A DNA stretch of 16,415 nt from Clostridia bacterium. GTDB lineage: Bacteria; Bacillota_A; Clostridia; Oscillospirales; Acutalibacteraceae. The stretch spans positions 1 through 16,415 of the forward strand of contig JAFTLL010000007.1 of the NCBI GenBank assembly GCA_017456015.1. The letters are read 5' to 3'. Positions 1-6,930 of the stretch are shown one piece after another (position 1 is the stretch's first letter; each line of letters begins with the position of its first letter). Both the position numbers and the translations under genes were made by a program. Below the pieces are notes generated by a model. It did no database searches. It worked only from the letters and a program-made list of their open reading frames with translations, and was not told the DNA's origin.

Positions 1-33
1 CCCATATCCCAGTCCCACCCCATTTCCAATAAA
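1..33. other. left genome end, C-rich, non-coding
   Basis: The plus strand here is C-rich (CCCA, CCCACCCC) and has no open frame with a ribosome site. It lies beyond the terminator of the late operon and probably belongs to the replication end of a linear genome. Tectiviral genomes normally begin with inverted terminal repeats. The reverse complement of the right end is also C-rich but does not match this end base for base, so no repeat can be called. Confidence 0.3.
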
Positions 34-79
34 TAGAAAAACGCCGACAGCCCCCGGAAAACCCGGAGGCCATCGACAT
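34..79 (-). terminator. rho-independent terminator of the late operon
   Basis: On the minus strand, positions 79-63 pair with 57-41 in a continuous 17-bp stem (several G-U pairs) closed by a 5-nt loop at 62-58. A T run follows directly at 41-37. It lies about 45 bp after the stop of the last gene (126-485), where the long structural operon should end. Confidence 0.8.
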
Positions 80-125
80 ATAGAAATAGGAGAGAAACCC
101 ACCCGGGCCACACCCCTTGACCCGG

Positions 126-485
126 TTAATAGGCGCTATAGCTTACATTGCTATCTTTGAGCGTGATTAGTTCACGCTTTGCAGCGCTCGAGCCGCTTTG
201 ATAGAAACTCTGGAACTTGACTGTATCATATTCCACACCATCTACCCAATTATTCATATGATAGATAGCTCTACCAGATTCAGCATGTTCAGTTCCGTCT
301 GCATCAATGACATGAACGACACCCACAGGCAAAAAACCCTGTTTGATTTTGCCGATAATTTCGGCAGCCGTCATAGCGCAGCTTGTAGGGGTAGTACCAC
401 CTGCAGCAGTATAAAAATCAACATACAGAATACCGCCACCGCCGCCACCATGACTATCCATTTTACAACCACAAAACAGACCCAT
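126..485 (-). CDS. small Gly-hinge virion protein, possible spike or receptor-binding subunit
   Basis: This is the last gene of the late operon (119 residues). I use the ATG at 485 because GGAGG stands 9 nt upstream. The frame stays open to 512, but that would only add a basic stretch overlapping the amidase gene. The N-terminus is a short Cys-bearing tag (MGLFCGCKMDSH) followed by six glycines, then a compact body rich in aromatic and beta-forming residues. The layout matches the N-termini of the proteins at 1212-1631 and 1649-2503, which suggests a common docking peptide and flexible hinge. Its place beside those genes points to the vertex or fibre complex. I do not recognise the C-terminal domain and no enzyme motif is visible. 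Confidence 0.7.
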   Translation of the reverse strand: MGLFCGCKMDSHGGGGGGILYVDFYTAAGGTTPTSCAMTAAEIIGKIKQGFLPVGVVHVIDADGTEHAESGRAIYHMNNWVDGVEYDTVKFQSFYQSGSSAAKRELITLKDSNVSYSAY

Positions 486-489
486 AAAA

Positions 490-1215
490 TTAGACCTCCG
501 TTTTCTTTTCATTTTCGATCATCCTTTTACAAAAAACCAACATCCGGATATTATCCATCGTCAAATGCAATCCAGACCCAGTTCCCTTGACAATACCTTT
601 GTCTACGCAAAATCTCACAGTTTCCCTCAATTCACCTGCGGGAATCTCATCAAGCTTTTCGTAAAACATAGCATCATCCTCCAAAAATGAGGCAACCAGC
701 CTCTTAAAATTAACCCATTCACCTTCGTCATAGACAAAGGGAGCAGGGCACTTTTTCCCGGTTACATCGTAATGTCTAATAACATTCTTCATCGGAATAT
801 CATATTTCACCATTAACTCAGCAACCAGCCGTGCAGCATTTTCCACGGTCTTATCGAGGAAGTAATACAAGTATCCGTCCTCACCGTAATCGTCCTTTCT
901 GCTGCACAGTTCCACACCGATAGAGTTAGAGTTATAGCACACACCGTAAAACTCAGGATAAGTACCTAAATACTTTTTCCCACCGCAATGATATGCAATA
1001 CACAGTTCTGGCACACTCGCACAAACTTCCCGTTCATCCACAAAGAAATGGGCGCTTGCTTTCACCAGATTACCCGCGAAATAATTCAAATTACCTCGCG
1101 CCGTATCACCATTATTTGCAGTAAAATGTACAACGATATGTGTAATCTCTTTTTTCAGTCTTACTCTATCATTGTAATTCCCCTTTAGGGGCTTCTTAGA
1201 ATACATAGAAATCAT
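490..1215 (-). CDS. N-acetylmuramoyl-L-alanine amidase (endolysin), amidase_2 fold
   Basis: It cleaves the bond between MurNAc and L-Ala in peptidoglycan and probably frees progeny virions. The 241-residue protein has an amidase_2 (T7-lysozyme/PGRP-type) domain over residues ~20-165. The expected zinc ligands are H30 in HIVVHFT, H148 in RHYDVTGKKCP and C156, with SIGVELC as the central strand. Residues ~185-235 (VRFCVDKGIVKGTG, LHLTMDNIRMLV) look like the short repeat-type wall-binding motif at the C-termini of many clostridial phage lysins. There is no signal peptide, so release would need a holin. The start codon overlaps the stop of the upstream gene (ATGA) with only a weak ribosome site, so translation is probably coupled. 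Confidence 0.9.
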   Translation of the reverse strand: MISMYSKKPLKGNYNDRVRLKKEITHIVVHFTANNGDTARGNLNYFAGNLVKASAHFFVDEREVCASVPELCIAYHCGGKKYLGTYPEFYGVCYNSNSIGVELCSRKDDYGEDGYLYYFLDKTVENAARLVAELMVKYDIPMKNVIRHYDVTGKKCPAPFVYDEGEWVNFKRLVASFLEDDAMFYEKLDEIPAGELRETVRFCVDKGIVKGTGSGLHLTMDNIRMLVFCKRMIENEKKTEV

Positions 1216-1631
1216 CCTATCCAGATTTTAGAGCCAGACTTAACCTTGAAAACCATAATCTTTTTCTCACCGTAGGTATCATAGCCCGCCAAGGTCGTGC
1301 CGCTATCAATACCCGCATTACTGGAAACCGTGGGCGTTTCGATAGCCACCACAGCCCCGGTATAGCACTCAATATCGGCAGAGGTTTTAGCGGCTAAAGT
1401 TTGAGTACCGCCAGCGTGAAACAGTTTAACAGAATCGGTAACATTATTTGAAACATTAACCGTAACCGTTACAGGTACAACAGGCGGCACATACTCACCC
1501 GTTACCACAGCGCCGCCACCGTCCACCGCTTGAAACCCGGAAAGGATTTCAGCAGCAGAGGCAGGATTTTCGAGGGCGGGAAGGTCAAAACCGCCGCCAC
1601 CACTCGAAATACAAGGCTTGCAAAACTCCAT
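1212..1631 (-). CDS. spike-like protein with one fibre repeat
   Basis: This 139-residue protein begins with a Cys-bearing tag and Gly hinge (MEFCKPCISSGGGG). One copy of the ~33-residue fibre repeat follows (FDLPALENPASAAEIL, then SGFQAVDGGG). After a Pro/Val linker (VPPVVPVTVTVNV) comes a beta-rich C-terminal domain with no recognised motif. The repeat family (xLPxLxNPAxxxxILxGxxAxDxxG) is common in phage tail fibres and adhesins. The gene has a GAAAGGAATG ribosome site and lies between the long repeat protein and the amidase. I infer a vertex spike or receptor-binding subunit, possibly working with the protein at 1649-2503. A structural role without receptor binding is equally possible. Confidence 0.7.
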   Translation of the reverse strand: MEFCKPCISSGGGGFDLPALENPASAAEILSGFQAVDGGGAVVTGEYVPPVVPVTVTVNVSNNVTDSVKLFHAGGTQTLAAKTSADIECYTGAVVAIETPTVSSNAGIDSGTTLAGYDTYGEKKIMVFKVKSGSKIWIG

Positions 1632-1648
1632 TCACATTCCTTTCTCAG

Positions 1649-2503
1649 TTAAGCGTTTTTCTCATAGATAGCAACGGAAGAGAAGGAACATTTATCCGAA
1701 TCGATTTCAGTAACTTCGCGTACTCTTACAGCCGCAATATTATTAACCTTTACAGCGATAATTCTATTCCAAGGAACATAAACCAGATTCTTAACCTTGA
1801 AAATCAACTCATCGTCATCATTTTCAGTGGCCGTTCCCATTTCCAGCAGAGCGGAAACACCCTTTTCTGTAGAGCTTTGTCCAATATTGCCACAGCTTGC
1901 GATAAGCAGATATTCAGTTCCAGCGTTCAACCTTTTATAGATATTATCGGTACTATCGCAACCGATATTATCCACAAAAGTATAACCCGTCAAATCGATC
2001 ATATCGTCATCAACCTCCATTGTTTCACATTTACACTCATGTGTACCCGTAATCTTTTCACCGTTAACATACGCGGTTTCACCCTTCAAAATATCGTCAG
2101 GCCCTGCGGTAGCATCGAAAGTCATATCGGCGAGGGTTTCACAGACATGAACGCCCGTGATTTTCACACCATCGACATATGCGGTCATACCCTCTGCAAT
2201 ATCCTCCGGACCTGCGTTGCCGTCTGCGGTCATATCTGCGAGGGTTTCGCACACATGAGTACCGATAATTTTATTACCGTTTTCGTCGATAGCCTCAGAG
2301 CCTTTCAAAATATCGTCAGGCTTTGCGGGGTTATCCAGTTCGGGCAGGGTCACGCCTCCCTCACATTCATGCACACCCGTAAGAATATTTCCGTTTTCGT
2401 CGATAGCTTCATACCCTGCGGCAATCTGATTTTCACCAGCGGGGTTATTCAAGTCGGGGAGGCTCAGACCTCCCCCGCCCGTATGGGGTTTCGTAAACCT
2501 CAT
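1649..2503 (-). CDS. fibre/spike protein with four tandem adhesin-type repeats
   Basis: The 284-residue protein begins MRFTKPHTGGGG, a short tag plus Gly hinge. Four ~33-residue repeats fill residues ~13-150. Each has the form (L/V)xLPxLxNPAxxxxILxG or LADMTxDxxAGPxDI, then xAxVxGxKITGT, ending in HECE, HVCE, HVCE and HECKCE. This is the repeat type of many phage tail fibres in gut phages, where trimeric shafts are usual. Residues ~160-284 form a globular beta-rich domain (VDDDMIDLTGYTFVDN, KNLVYVPWNRI) that could be the receptor-binding head. The ribosome site is AAGGAGG, 7 nt before the ATG. I infer the host-binding spike. The regularly placed cysteines are odd and may bind metal or cross-link. 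Confidence 0.75.
   Translation of the reverse strand: MRFTKPHTGGGGLSLPDLNNPAGENQIAAGYEAIDENGNILTGVHECEGGVTLPELDNPAKPDDILKGSEAIDENGNKIIGTHVCETLADMTADGNAGPEDIAEGMTAYVDGVKITGVHVCETLADMTFDATAGPDDILKGETAYVNGEKITGTHECKCETMEVDDDMIDLTGYTFVDNIGCDSTDNIYKRLNAGTEYLLIASCGNIGQSSTEKGVSALLEMGTATENDDDELIFKVKNLVYVPWNRIIAVKVNNIAAVRVREVTEIDSDKCSFSSVAIYEKNA
2040..2475 (-). repeat. four tandem ~100-bp coding repeats in the fibre gene
   Basis: The internal repeats of the 1649-2503 gene are visible at DNA level. The plus strand carries recurring TTCAAAATATCGTCAGGC, GCGAGGGTTTC and ACAYATGA-type strings at ~100-bp spacing. The two C-terminal copies (LADMT type) are nearly identical, which points to recent duplication. 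The two N-terminal copies (LPDL/LPEL type) form a second pair. Confidence 0.75.
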
Positions 2504-2515
2504 ATTAAAGCCTCC

Positions 2516-3364
2516 TTATTCAGCGATAGTATAAACCATTCTATAGGCCACAGTCTCACCAGCCACGGCATACTTAACCGTGACAGTAGCAGCGCTGGGG
2601 AACTTCATATCAGCCAGAGTTTCACCGGGTTTCACAGCCATAGCGCCAGATTTAGTACCCGCGCTCCACTCAAGGGAAAGGTCGTTTTCTCCGTCGTTGG
2701 TAATCATACCGATAGAGGTAACATTATCGTAACTGACGGTAGAGGCTGCGGTCTTAGTATCAGCCAGCGGAAAACCCGAAACCACACCCGCCGATGCTTC
2801 CACAGAGGTTTTAACCTCCTTGATAGCCTTAACCACATCAAACAGGTTCGTATACCCGGAAACCGTGGCATTTTTCAACAGGGTAGAAAACCGGGAGAAA
2901 ATATTGGAGATATTAGTACCAGCATTGCCCGTAATATCGACAGAACCGATTTTATTCGAGCCAGAGGGTAAAGGCTGCTCAAAACCTGTAATCACGCTTC
3001 GACTTTCGATAGTCTGGCCCGAAACATCGATTTCAAGGTCGGCCAGTGCCAGCGTTGCGGGGTCAAACTCAGCCTCAAAAGAGAAGACAATACACTCCAC
3101 ATCAGTACCAGAGGGGTTATAGATATAGAGGTTATTTCTTCGGGAGGGTTCGGCGTACAACTTGATTTTATGCGCGCCGACGGTAAACTCATGCCGTTTC
3201 ACTGTAGGCATGGAGGAAGTGCCACAATATAACCGGGAATCACCCATATTTGTAACGCGGTAATAGTTGGGCATGGAATCGTTATATTCAACCGTTACAG
3301 TAGAGTAAGCGGGAATAACAACTTGTTTTCTCGTTTTATTGAGATATTTTTCGGTAACGCTCAT
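2516..3364 (-). CDS. putative vertex or minor capsid protein
   Basis: This 282-residue protein has a strong AAAGGAGTG ribosome site. Residues ~1-100 are rich in alternating hydrophobic and polar residues (KQVVIPAYSTVTVEYNDS, NNLYIYNPSGTDVECIV), as expected for a jelly-roll or beta-sandwich. The middle (~125-200) resembles fibre-type sequence (GSNKIGSVDITGNAG, NLFDVVKAIKEVKTSV). The C-terminus is another small beta domain (GETLADMKFPSAATVTVKYA). It lies between the lytic enzymes and the repeat spike, where a penton or spike-base protein would fit. That role is inference from position and beta content. No catalytic motif or membrane segment is visible. Confidence 0.65.
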   Translation of the reverse strand: MSVTEKYLNKTRKQVVIPAYSTVTVEYNDSMPNYYRVTNMGDSRLYCGTSSMPTVKRHEFTVGAHKIKLYAEPSRRNNLYIYNPSGTDVECIVFSFEAEFDPATLALADLEIDVSGQTIESRSVITGFEQPLPSGSNKIGSVDITGNAGTNISNIFSRFSTLLKNATVSGYTNLFDVVKAIKEVKTSVEASAGVVSGFPLADTKTAASTVSYDNVTSIGMITNDGENDLSLEWSAGTKSGAMAVKPGETLADMKFPSAATVTVKYAVAGETVAYRMVYTIAE

Positions 3365-3380
3365 AGGCTTTCACTCCTTT

Positions 3381-3965
3381 TTATTTCAACTTAATGCCGA
3401 ACGCCTTAAAAAACAGGAACGCGGCAGCCACCACCAACAGGATATAAACAACCCCTCGGACGATATTAGCGAAAAAACCCTCTTTATCATCCTTGGTGTT
3501 TACCTCATACGCGGCAGCGCTTGAGCCGTCCAGCGTGGTAGCTACAGACCCGGAGGAAAGCAAGCCACCATTCGACGAAAAATAGGTTTCCGGGTTCACA
3601 TAGTTTCCCTTGCTGTCTTTCACCTGATAGTGTAAGTGTTTACCAGAGGAAACACCCGTATTACCTTGAATACCGATGGTTTGGCCCTCATCCACCACGC
3701 TACCAACAGACAGCCCGGGCAGCTTTGCAAGATGCATATATGTAGCGGTCAAGCCGTCGCTCTGTTTAATGGTGATAAAGTTACCCGCCGTGGCGTTCGT
3801 TCCCTTATTCACCACCACACCACCAAGGACAGCGGGAATATTATCATTTTTCAATGTAACATCTACACCGTGGTGGTACTTGCTCGCACCCTTTACATTA
3901 ATGTTTCGAGGGCCGAAACCGGAGTTATACTCCCCATTCGTATCTAAAGATAACAAATCGATCAT
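3381..3965 (-). CDS. membrane-anchored M23 (LytM-like) peptidoglycan endopeptidase
   Basis: This zinc endopeptidase should cut peptidoglycan cross-links. The M23 core covers residues ~10-135. Zinc ligands are seen as H31xxxD35 in YHHGVD and the HxH motif in GKHLHYQV, with YMHLA and VVDEGQTIGIQGNTG between them. A Ser/Ala linker leads to one C-terminal membrane segment (VRGVVYILLVVAAAFLFF) with a Lys end. I chose the ATG at 3965, which shares one base with the upstream stop (TGATG). A GTG at 3968 is also possible. Anchoring by a membrane helix fits a virion enzyme sitting in the internal membrane and opening the wall during DNA entry, as tectiviruses are known to do. Confidence 0.88.
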   Translation of the reverse strand: MIDLLSLDTNGEYNSGFGPRNINVKGASKYHHGVDVTLKNDNIPAVLGGVVVNKGTNATAGNFITIKQSDGLTATYMHLAKLPGLSVGSVVDEGQTIGIQGNTGVSSGKHLHYQVKDSKGNYVNPETYFSSNGGLLSSGSVATTLDGSSAAAYEVNTKDDKEGFFANIVRGVVYILLVVAAAFLFFKAFGIKLK

Positions 3966-4591
3966 CACACAACCCCGCTTTCTTTCGTCTTATTTCCAGA
4001 TTCAAAGGCCACCATAACAAGGATAAAGGCCAGCACCGCAAGCATGATATAAACCACCACGCGGATAGCGGAAGCGAAAAAGCCCTCATTGTCTTTATCA
4101 GACCCATAGCCACCGCCACCATCGAAACCGCCCGACACATCAGAGCGTCCGCCCCCGGTCATACCGCCAGAGGTCGTACCGTCGTATTGTGTAAGGTTAT
4201 TATCCCGGATAATCTGCTTGAGCGTTCCAGTATAGTTGTTATTACCATCCGACGATGGGGCGTAGATTTCCGCGATAGCATCGATAAACCCGCTTGCGCT
4301 GGTAACGCCTTTTGTGGCTTTTGCATACTGCCCGGAGGAAAGCAAACGCCCGTGGTCGTCGAATGATTCTTCCATGCTGGGATATTTACGCCAGTTACGC
4401 CCGTTTCGCCTTACATAACTTCCCTTATAAGTACCCGTGATACCGAAATAGTTATTAGCGGAAGTAGCAAGGCCAGTTGTACCGTAGCCAGATTCGAGGG
4501 CGTATTGTGCCAGCGTGACGGAGGCCGGTACACCGTATTTCTGTTCTGAGGCTTGCGCGAGGTTGATTACCTCTTGCGAAAACTTCGCCAT
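3965..4591 (-). CDS. membrane-anchored glucosaminidase (GH73/FlgJ-like muramidase)
   Basis: The 208-residue protein is a GH73-type N-acetylglucosaminidase in residues ~1-130. VPASVTLAQYALESGYG carries the catalytic Glu33, and NNYFGITG and YPSMEESFDDHGRLL are typical of the family. A Gly/Ser/Asp-rich linker (~135-168) leads to a single C-terminal membrane helix (VVVYIMLAVLAFILVMV). The linker-helix junction EGFFASAIRVVVYI matches EGFFANIVRGVVYI in the M23 protein next door. The two enzymes probably sit in the virion membrane as a pair and make a local hole in the wall. Tectiviruses commonly carry more than one such enzyme. Confidence 0.88.
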   Translation of the reverse strand: MAKFSQEVINLAQASEQKYGVPASVTLAQYALESGYGTTGLATSANNYFGITGTYKGSYVRRNGRNWRKYPSMEESFDDHGRLLSSGQYAKATKGVTSASGFIDAIAEIYAPSSDGNNNYTGTLKQIIRDNNLTQYDGTTSGGMTGGGRSDVSGGFDGGGGYGSDKDNEGFFASAIRVVVYIMLAVLAFILVMVAFESGNKTKESGVV

Positions 4592-4609
4592 ACGGTTTCC
4601 TCCCTTCTA

Positions 4610-5728
4610 TCACTTCATAGAAACCGTGGTATTTTTCGCCTTGGTGTTCGTGGCTTTAGGCGTGGGTTTCTTGGTGGTCGTGGTCGTGGTTTTCTTTGCA
4701 GACTGAGCCGCAATTTTCGCGTTGCGCTGGGCGGTAAGGTTATCAATAACAGACTTGGAAGCGCCAGAGGCTTTCGCCTTATTGATAAGCGCCTGATAAT
4801 CGGTGTTCGCATCATACGTGGTATTAGCCTTTGCGGTACTACCACCAGAGGCCGCAATTTTCGCGTTACGCTGGGCGTTCAGCTTATCGATGACGGCAGC
4901 GGAAGCGCCCGAGGAAATAGCCTTATTGATTTCGGCCTGATAATCCATAGACGGGTCGAAAGTGGTAGCCGTGGTGTTGGTCTTAATAGCGGAGGCCACC
5001 TTTTCGGTATACTCCTTATTAGACACAAACCCGGAAGCACCAGAGGCAGACCCGGCCTTTTTCTTATCATAGGAAATCTGCTGCTGCATATCGGTGACAT
5101 ATGCCACGCTATTTCCATCCATCCACAGACCCGAACCGCTATCATAGGTCAGGCCCAGATATTCACCCAGTGCCTTGTTTTCCTCATGCAGTTTATCCCG
5201 CATTTCCTTGCTATCGGTCATATGGAAAGCATCAGAGTTAGCCGCCATCTGGTCGAGAATGGCCTGTCTTTCATAGTACCAATCAGTGTCAGCGCCCACG
5301 GCCTCGGGCGTAACCGTTACCTTATCGAAATAGGAAACATTGTTACCCATTTCGTCATAGATACCGGAAATCTCGTCATAGACACCGTTTAACTGATTGT
5401 TAAAATCTTCGGACATATCATTTAATGCGCTGTCGGTCTGCTGCTGCATCATATCCATTTGTTCAAGGATAGATTCAAAATAGGAATCGATATAGGTGTT
5501 TTCTTCGTAGGAATCACCCACACCGCCCGTGGTGGTAGGATAACCAGCGTACCCGATAGCGGAATAGCCCACGGCCTCACTTTCACCGCCGCCACCGTTA
5601 TACTTCTTATAGCCCAGATACAGGGCCACACCGCCCACCACAATAGCGGCAATCATAAAGGGTTTATTTTTGAGTGTCTTTTTGATACCTTTCCCGGCAT
5701 CTTCAAAGACTTCGGAAATCTCAGGCAT
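4610..5728 (-). CDS. long single-pass membrane protein with two QRNAKI repeats
   Basis: This 372-residue protein has an N-terminal amphipathic stretch, one membrane helix at ~24-42 (FMIAAIVVGGVALYLGY) and a Gly hinge. A long hydrophilic, partly coiled-coil region follows (ILEQMDMMQQQTDSALND). Near the C-terminus are two ~48-residue repeats of the form DYQAxINKAxxSGAS, then QRNAKIAA, and a Thr/Lys-rich basic tail (TTTTTTKKPTPK). I have seen the DYxxLINxA...QRNAKI motif in proteins of clostridial phages but know of no function. One membrane span plus a long exposed region near the vertex and lysin genes suggests a structural or DNA-delivery component of the virion membrane. The ribosome site (AAAGGGG) is weaker than its neighbours'. 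Confidence 0.75.
   Translation of the reverse strand: MPEISEVFEDAGKGIKKTLKNKPFMIAAIVVGGVALYLGYKKYNGGGGESEAVGYSAIGYAGYPTTTGGVGDSYEENTYIDSYFESILEQMDMMQQQTDSALNDMSEDFNNQLNGVYDEISGIYDEMGNNVSYFDKVTVTPEAVGADTDWYYERQAILDQMAANSDAFHMTDSKEMRDKLHEENKALGEYLGLTYDSGSGLWMDGNSVAYVTDMQQQISYDKKKAGSASGASGFVSNKEYTEKVASAIKTNTTATTFDPSMDYQAEINKAISSGASAAVIDKLNAQRNAKIAASGGSTAKANTTYDANTDYQALINKAKASGASKSVIDNLTAQRNAKIAAQSAKKTTTTTTKKPTPKATNTKAKNTTVSMK
4711..4945 (-). repeat. two ~90-bp repeats, period 144 bp, inside the membrane protein gene
   Basis: The plus strand carries CAATTTTCGCGTT(A/G)CGCTGGGCG at 4711 and again at 4855, and both copies end in CTGATAATC. They encode the two QRNAKI repeats. The period is a multiple of three, so the duplication kept the frame. 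Confidence 0.8.
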
Positions 5729-5745
5729 AGAAACAAACCCCTTTC

Positions 5746-6030
5746 TTAAGTGTTGTAGACATAGCCAAGATCGAAATCGTCGGTAGCGAAATTATCAAGG
5801 CTAATTGTCATATTCGCGCCCTTTTCGGCTACATCCTCAAAAGCCAGCTGGGAGGCTTTCGGCACAACCGCGCCGGGGATAGTCATATGCTGGTCACGGA
5901 AGATAACCAAAGGCACATTAGACATTTCGTCATCACCCGCCACAGCCAGATTAGCCGGGGGCAAAGTGGGGGCTTTCATCAGAGATTTCAGCCCGAAAAG
6001 GTTCACCATGTTTTTATAACCGGGATACAT
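5746..6030 (-). CDS. small soluble virion protein, unknown function
   Basis: This 94-residue protein starts MYPGYKNMVNLF after a perfect AAAGGAGG site. It has no membrane helix. The second half alternates in the way beta structure does (VPLVIFRDQHMTIPGAVV, ANMTISLDNFATDD). It is the only clearly soluble protein between the tiny membrane proteins and the long membrane protein, so it may be a capsid cementing or vertex component. I do not recognise the family. Confidence 0.65.
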   Translation of the reverse strand: MYPGYKNMVNLFGLKSLMKAPTLPPANLAVAGDDEMSNVPLVIFRDQHMTIPGAVVPKASQLAFEDVAEKGANMTISLDNFATDDFDLGYVYNT

Positions 6031-6048
6031 GGTTATGCCTCCTTTCTT

Positions 6049-6195
6049 TTATCGGCCCTGCAAGGTCTTAACCATGCTGGTGCTGCTGCTGCCAAGCTGC
6101 CGCACAATAGACACGCTGGCCTGATAGTTATTCAGAAAAAGATAAATCGCAATGAGAGTACCCATACCCGCAACGATTTTATAAATAGTATCCAT
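6049..6195 (-). CDS. 48-residue membrane protein
   Basis: The translation is MDTIYKIVAGMGTLIAIYLF followed by LNNYQASVSIVRQLG and a Ser-rich tail ending KTLQGR. An AAGGAGG site lies 9 nt upstream. One N-terminal membrane helix and a polar C-terminus fit the small virion-membrane proteins that fill this part of tectiviral genomes. No specific function can be assigned. Confidence 0.75.
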   Translation of the reverse strand: MDTIYKIVAGMGTLIAIYLFLNNYQASVSIVRQLGSSSTSMVKTLQGR

Positions 6196-6210
6196 AACTA
6201 TTTTACCTCC

Positions 6211-6393
6211 TTATTCGGCGTTGCTCATGTCGCGCATCAGGTAGATTACCTTCTCATGGTTAACGATTACCATCGATGCAAGCACCAGCAACATAAACAT
6301 TTCAGAAAACTTCGGCCCGAAAAGCATCTGGAAAATCAGCAGCAGTACCATAAATGCAATCAGGAAACCGAAAGAGTTATAGAATGATACCAT
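6211..6393 (-). CDS. 60-residue membrane protein, two helices
   Basis: The protein is almost wholly hydrophobic for its first ~45 residues (FGFLIAFMVLLLIFQMLF, then MFMLLVLASMVIV), giving two membrane helices joined by GPKFSE. It ends in a charged tail (MRDMSNAE). The ribosome site is AAGGAGTG. It is a likely virion-membrane protein. A holin role is possible because of the two-helix hairpin, but nothing in the sequence decides it. Confidence 0.72.
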   Translation of the reverse strand: MVSFYNSFGFLIAFMVLLLIFQMLFGPKFSEMFMLLVLASMVIVNHEKVIYLMRDMSNAE

Positions 6394-6406
6394 TGAATAT
6401 CACTCC

Positions 6407-6532
6407 TTAATTAAAGATAGAGGGAAACAGAGTAGCAAGGAAAGTGCCAATTCGGTCTTTACCGATAGCGGCATCTACAATCAGATATACGCACACAAGC
6501 GCGAGGGTCATATACAGCAAAGATTTCTCCAT
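6407..6532 (-). CDS. 41-residue membrane peptide
   Basis: The ATG at 6532 follows GAAGGTG by 7 nt and lies 3 nt from the upstream stop. The translation MEKSLLYMTLALVCVYLIVD has one membrane helix and a short tail ending FLATLFPSIFN. It is a minor virion-membrane candidate. Confidence 0.65.
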   Translation of the reverse strand: MEKSLLYMTLALVCVYLIVDAAIGKDRIGTFLATLFPSIFN

Positions 6533-6535
6533 AGC

Positions 6536-6757
6536 TTACACCTTCATTTTCCCATGTTGCGCTAACTGATTGACAGTAATCCCGCCTTTACGGGTGGACA
6601 CCGTAGCCGTACCACCAGAGCCAGACCGGGCCTTGTCGAAATCTTTCACGGTATACTTTTCAGCCATCGTTTTTCCCTCACTTTCACCGAAAGAGCCATA
6701 CTTAAAATACAGCCACAGGGCGAAAGCCGCGATAACATAGATTAGAGTACGGGTCAA
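6536..6757 (-). CDS. 73-residue N-anchored membrane protein (TTG start)
   Basis: The start is TTG at 6757, overlapping the upstream TGA (TTGA), with GGGAGG 10 nt before it. One N-terminal helix (LIYVIAAFALWLYFKYG) is followed by a basic, soluble tail (KYTVKDFDKARSGSGG, GGITVNQLAQHGKMKV). The basic tail could face DNA inside the virion, which is inference. Start-stop overlap suggests coupled translation with the preceding holin-like gene. Confidence 0.68.
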   Translation of the reverse strand: MTRTLIYVIAAFALWLYFKYGSFGESEGKTMAEKYTVKDFDKARSGSGGTATVSTRKGGITVNQLAQHGKMKV

Positions 6758-6930
6758 GCCGCATCATCCTCCCGGAAGTGTTCCAGAATCTTGTCCATAA
6801 CGCTTGTATTATGGTTAATGGTTTCGGACAGTTCCTTAATAGTCTTGTTGTTGGCGTACACCATGTAAATACACATGGCAATCGGGAAACCAACCGAGGA
6901 AATGGCCTGCATTAAGGCTTCAATCTCCAT
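6754..6930 (-). CDS. YvrJ/holin-like 58-residue membrane protein
   Basis: The translation starts MEIEALMQAISSVGFPIAMC, with YMVYANNKTIKELSETI after it. A short N-terminal amphipathic part, one helix with the SxVGFPI motif and a charged coiled-coil tail resemble YvrJ-type and small holin-like proteins of Firmicutes phages. The ATG shares one base with the upstream TGA (TGATG), so expression is coupled. It may let the amidase out at lysis. Its place among virion-membrane genes also allows a structural role. Confidence 0.7.
   Translation of the reverse strand: MEIEALMQAISSVGFPIAMCIYMVYANNKTIKELSETINHNTSVMDKILEHFREDDAA

Noticed and set aside
485..512. Upstream start adding MKRKRRSNF to the last gene
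   Set aside because: It has no ribosome site and lies in the amidase 3' end. The ATG at 485 has GGAGG at 9 nt and gives the tag shared with related proteins.
1877..2971. 364-codon plus-strand open frame across the fibre and vertex genes
   Set aside because: It spans two well-supported minus-strand genes and their intergenic ribosome site. Its product is a shadow of the repeats.
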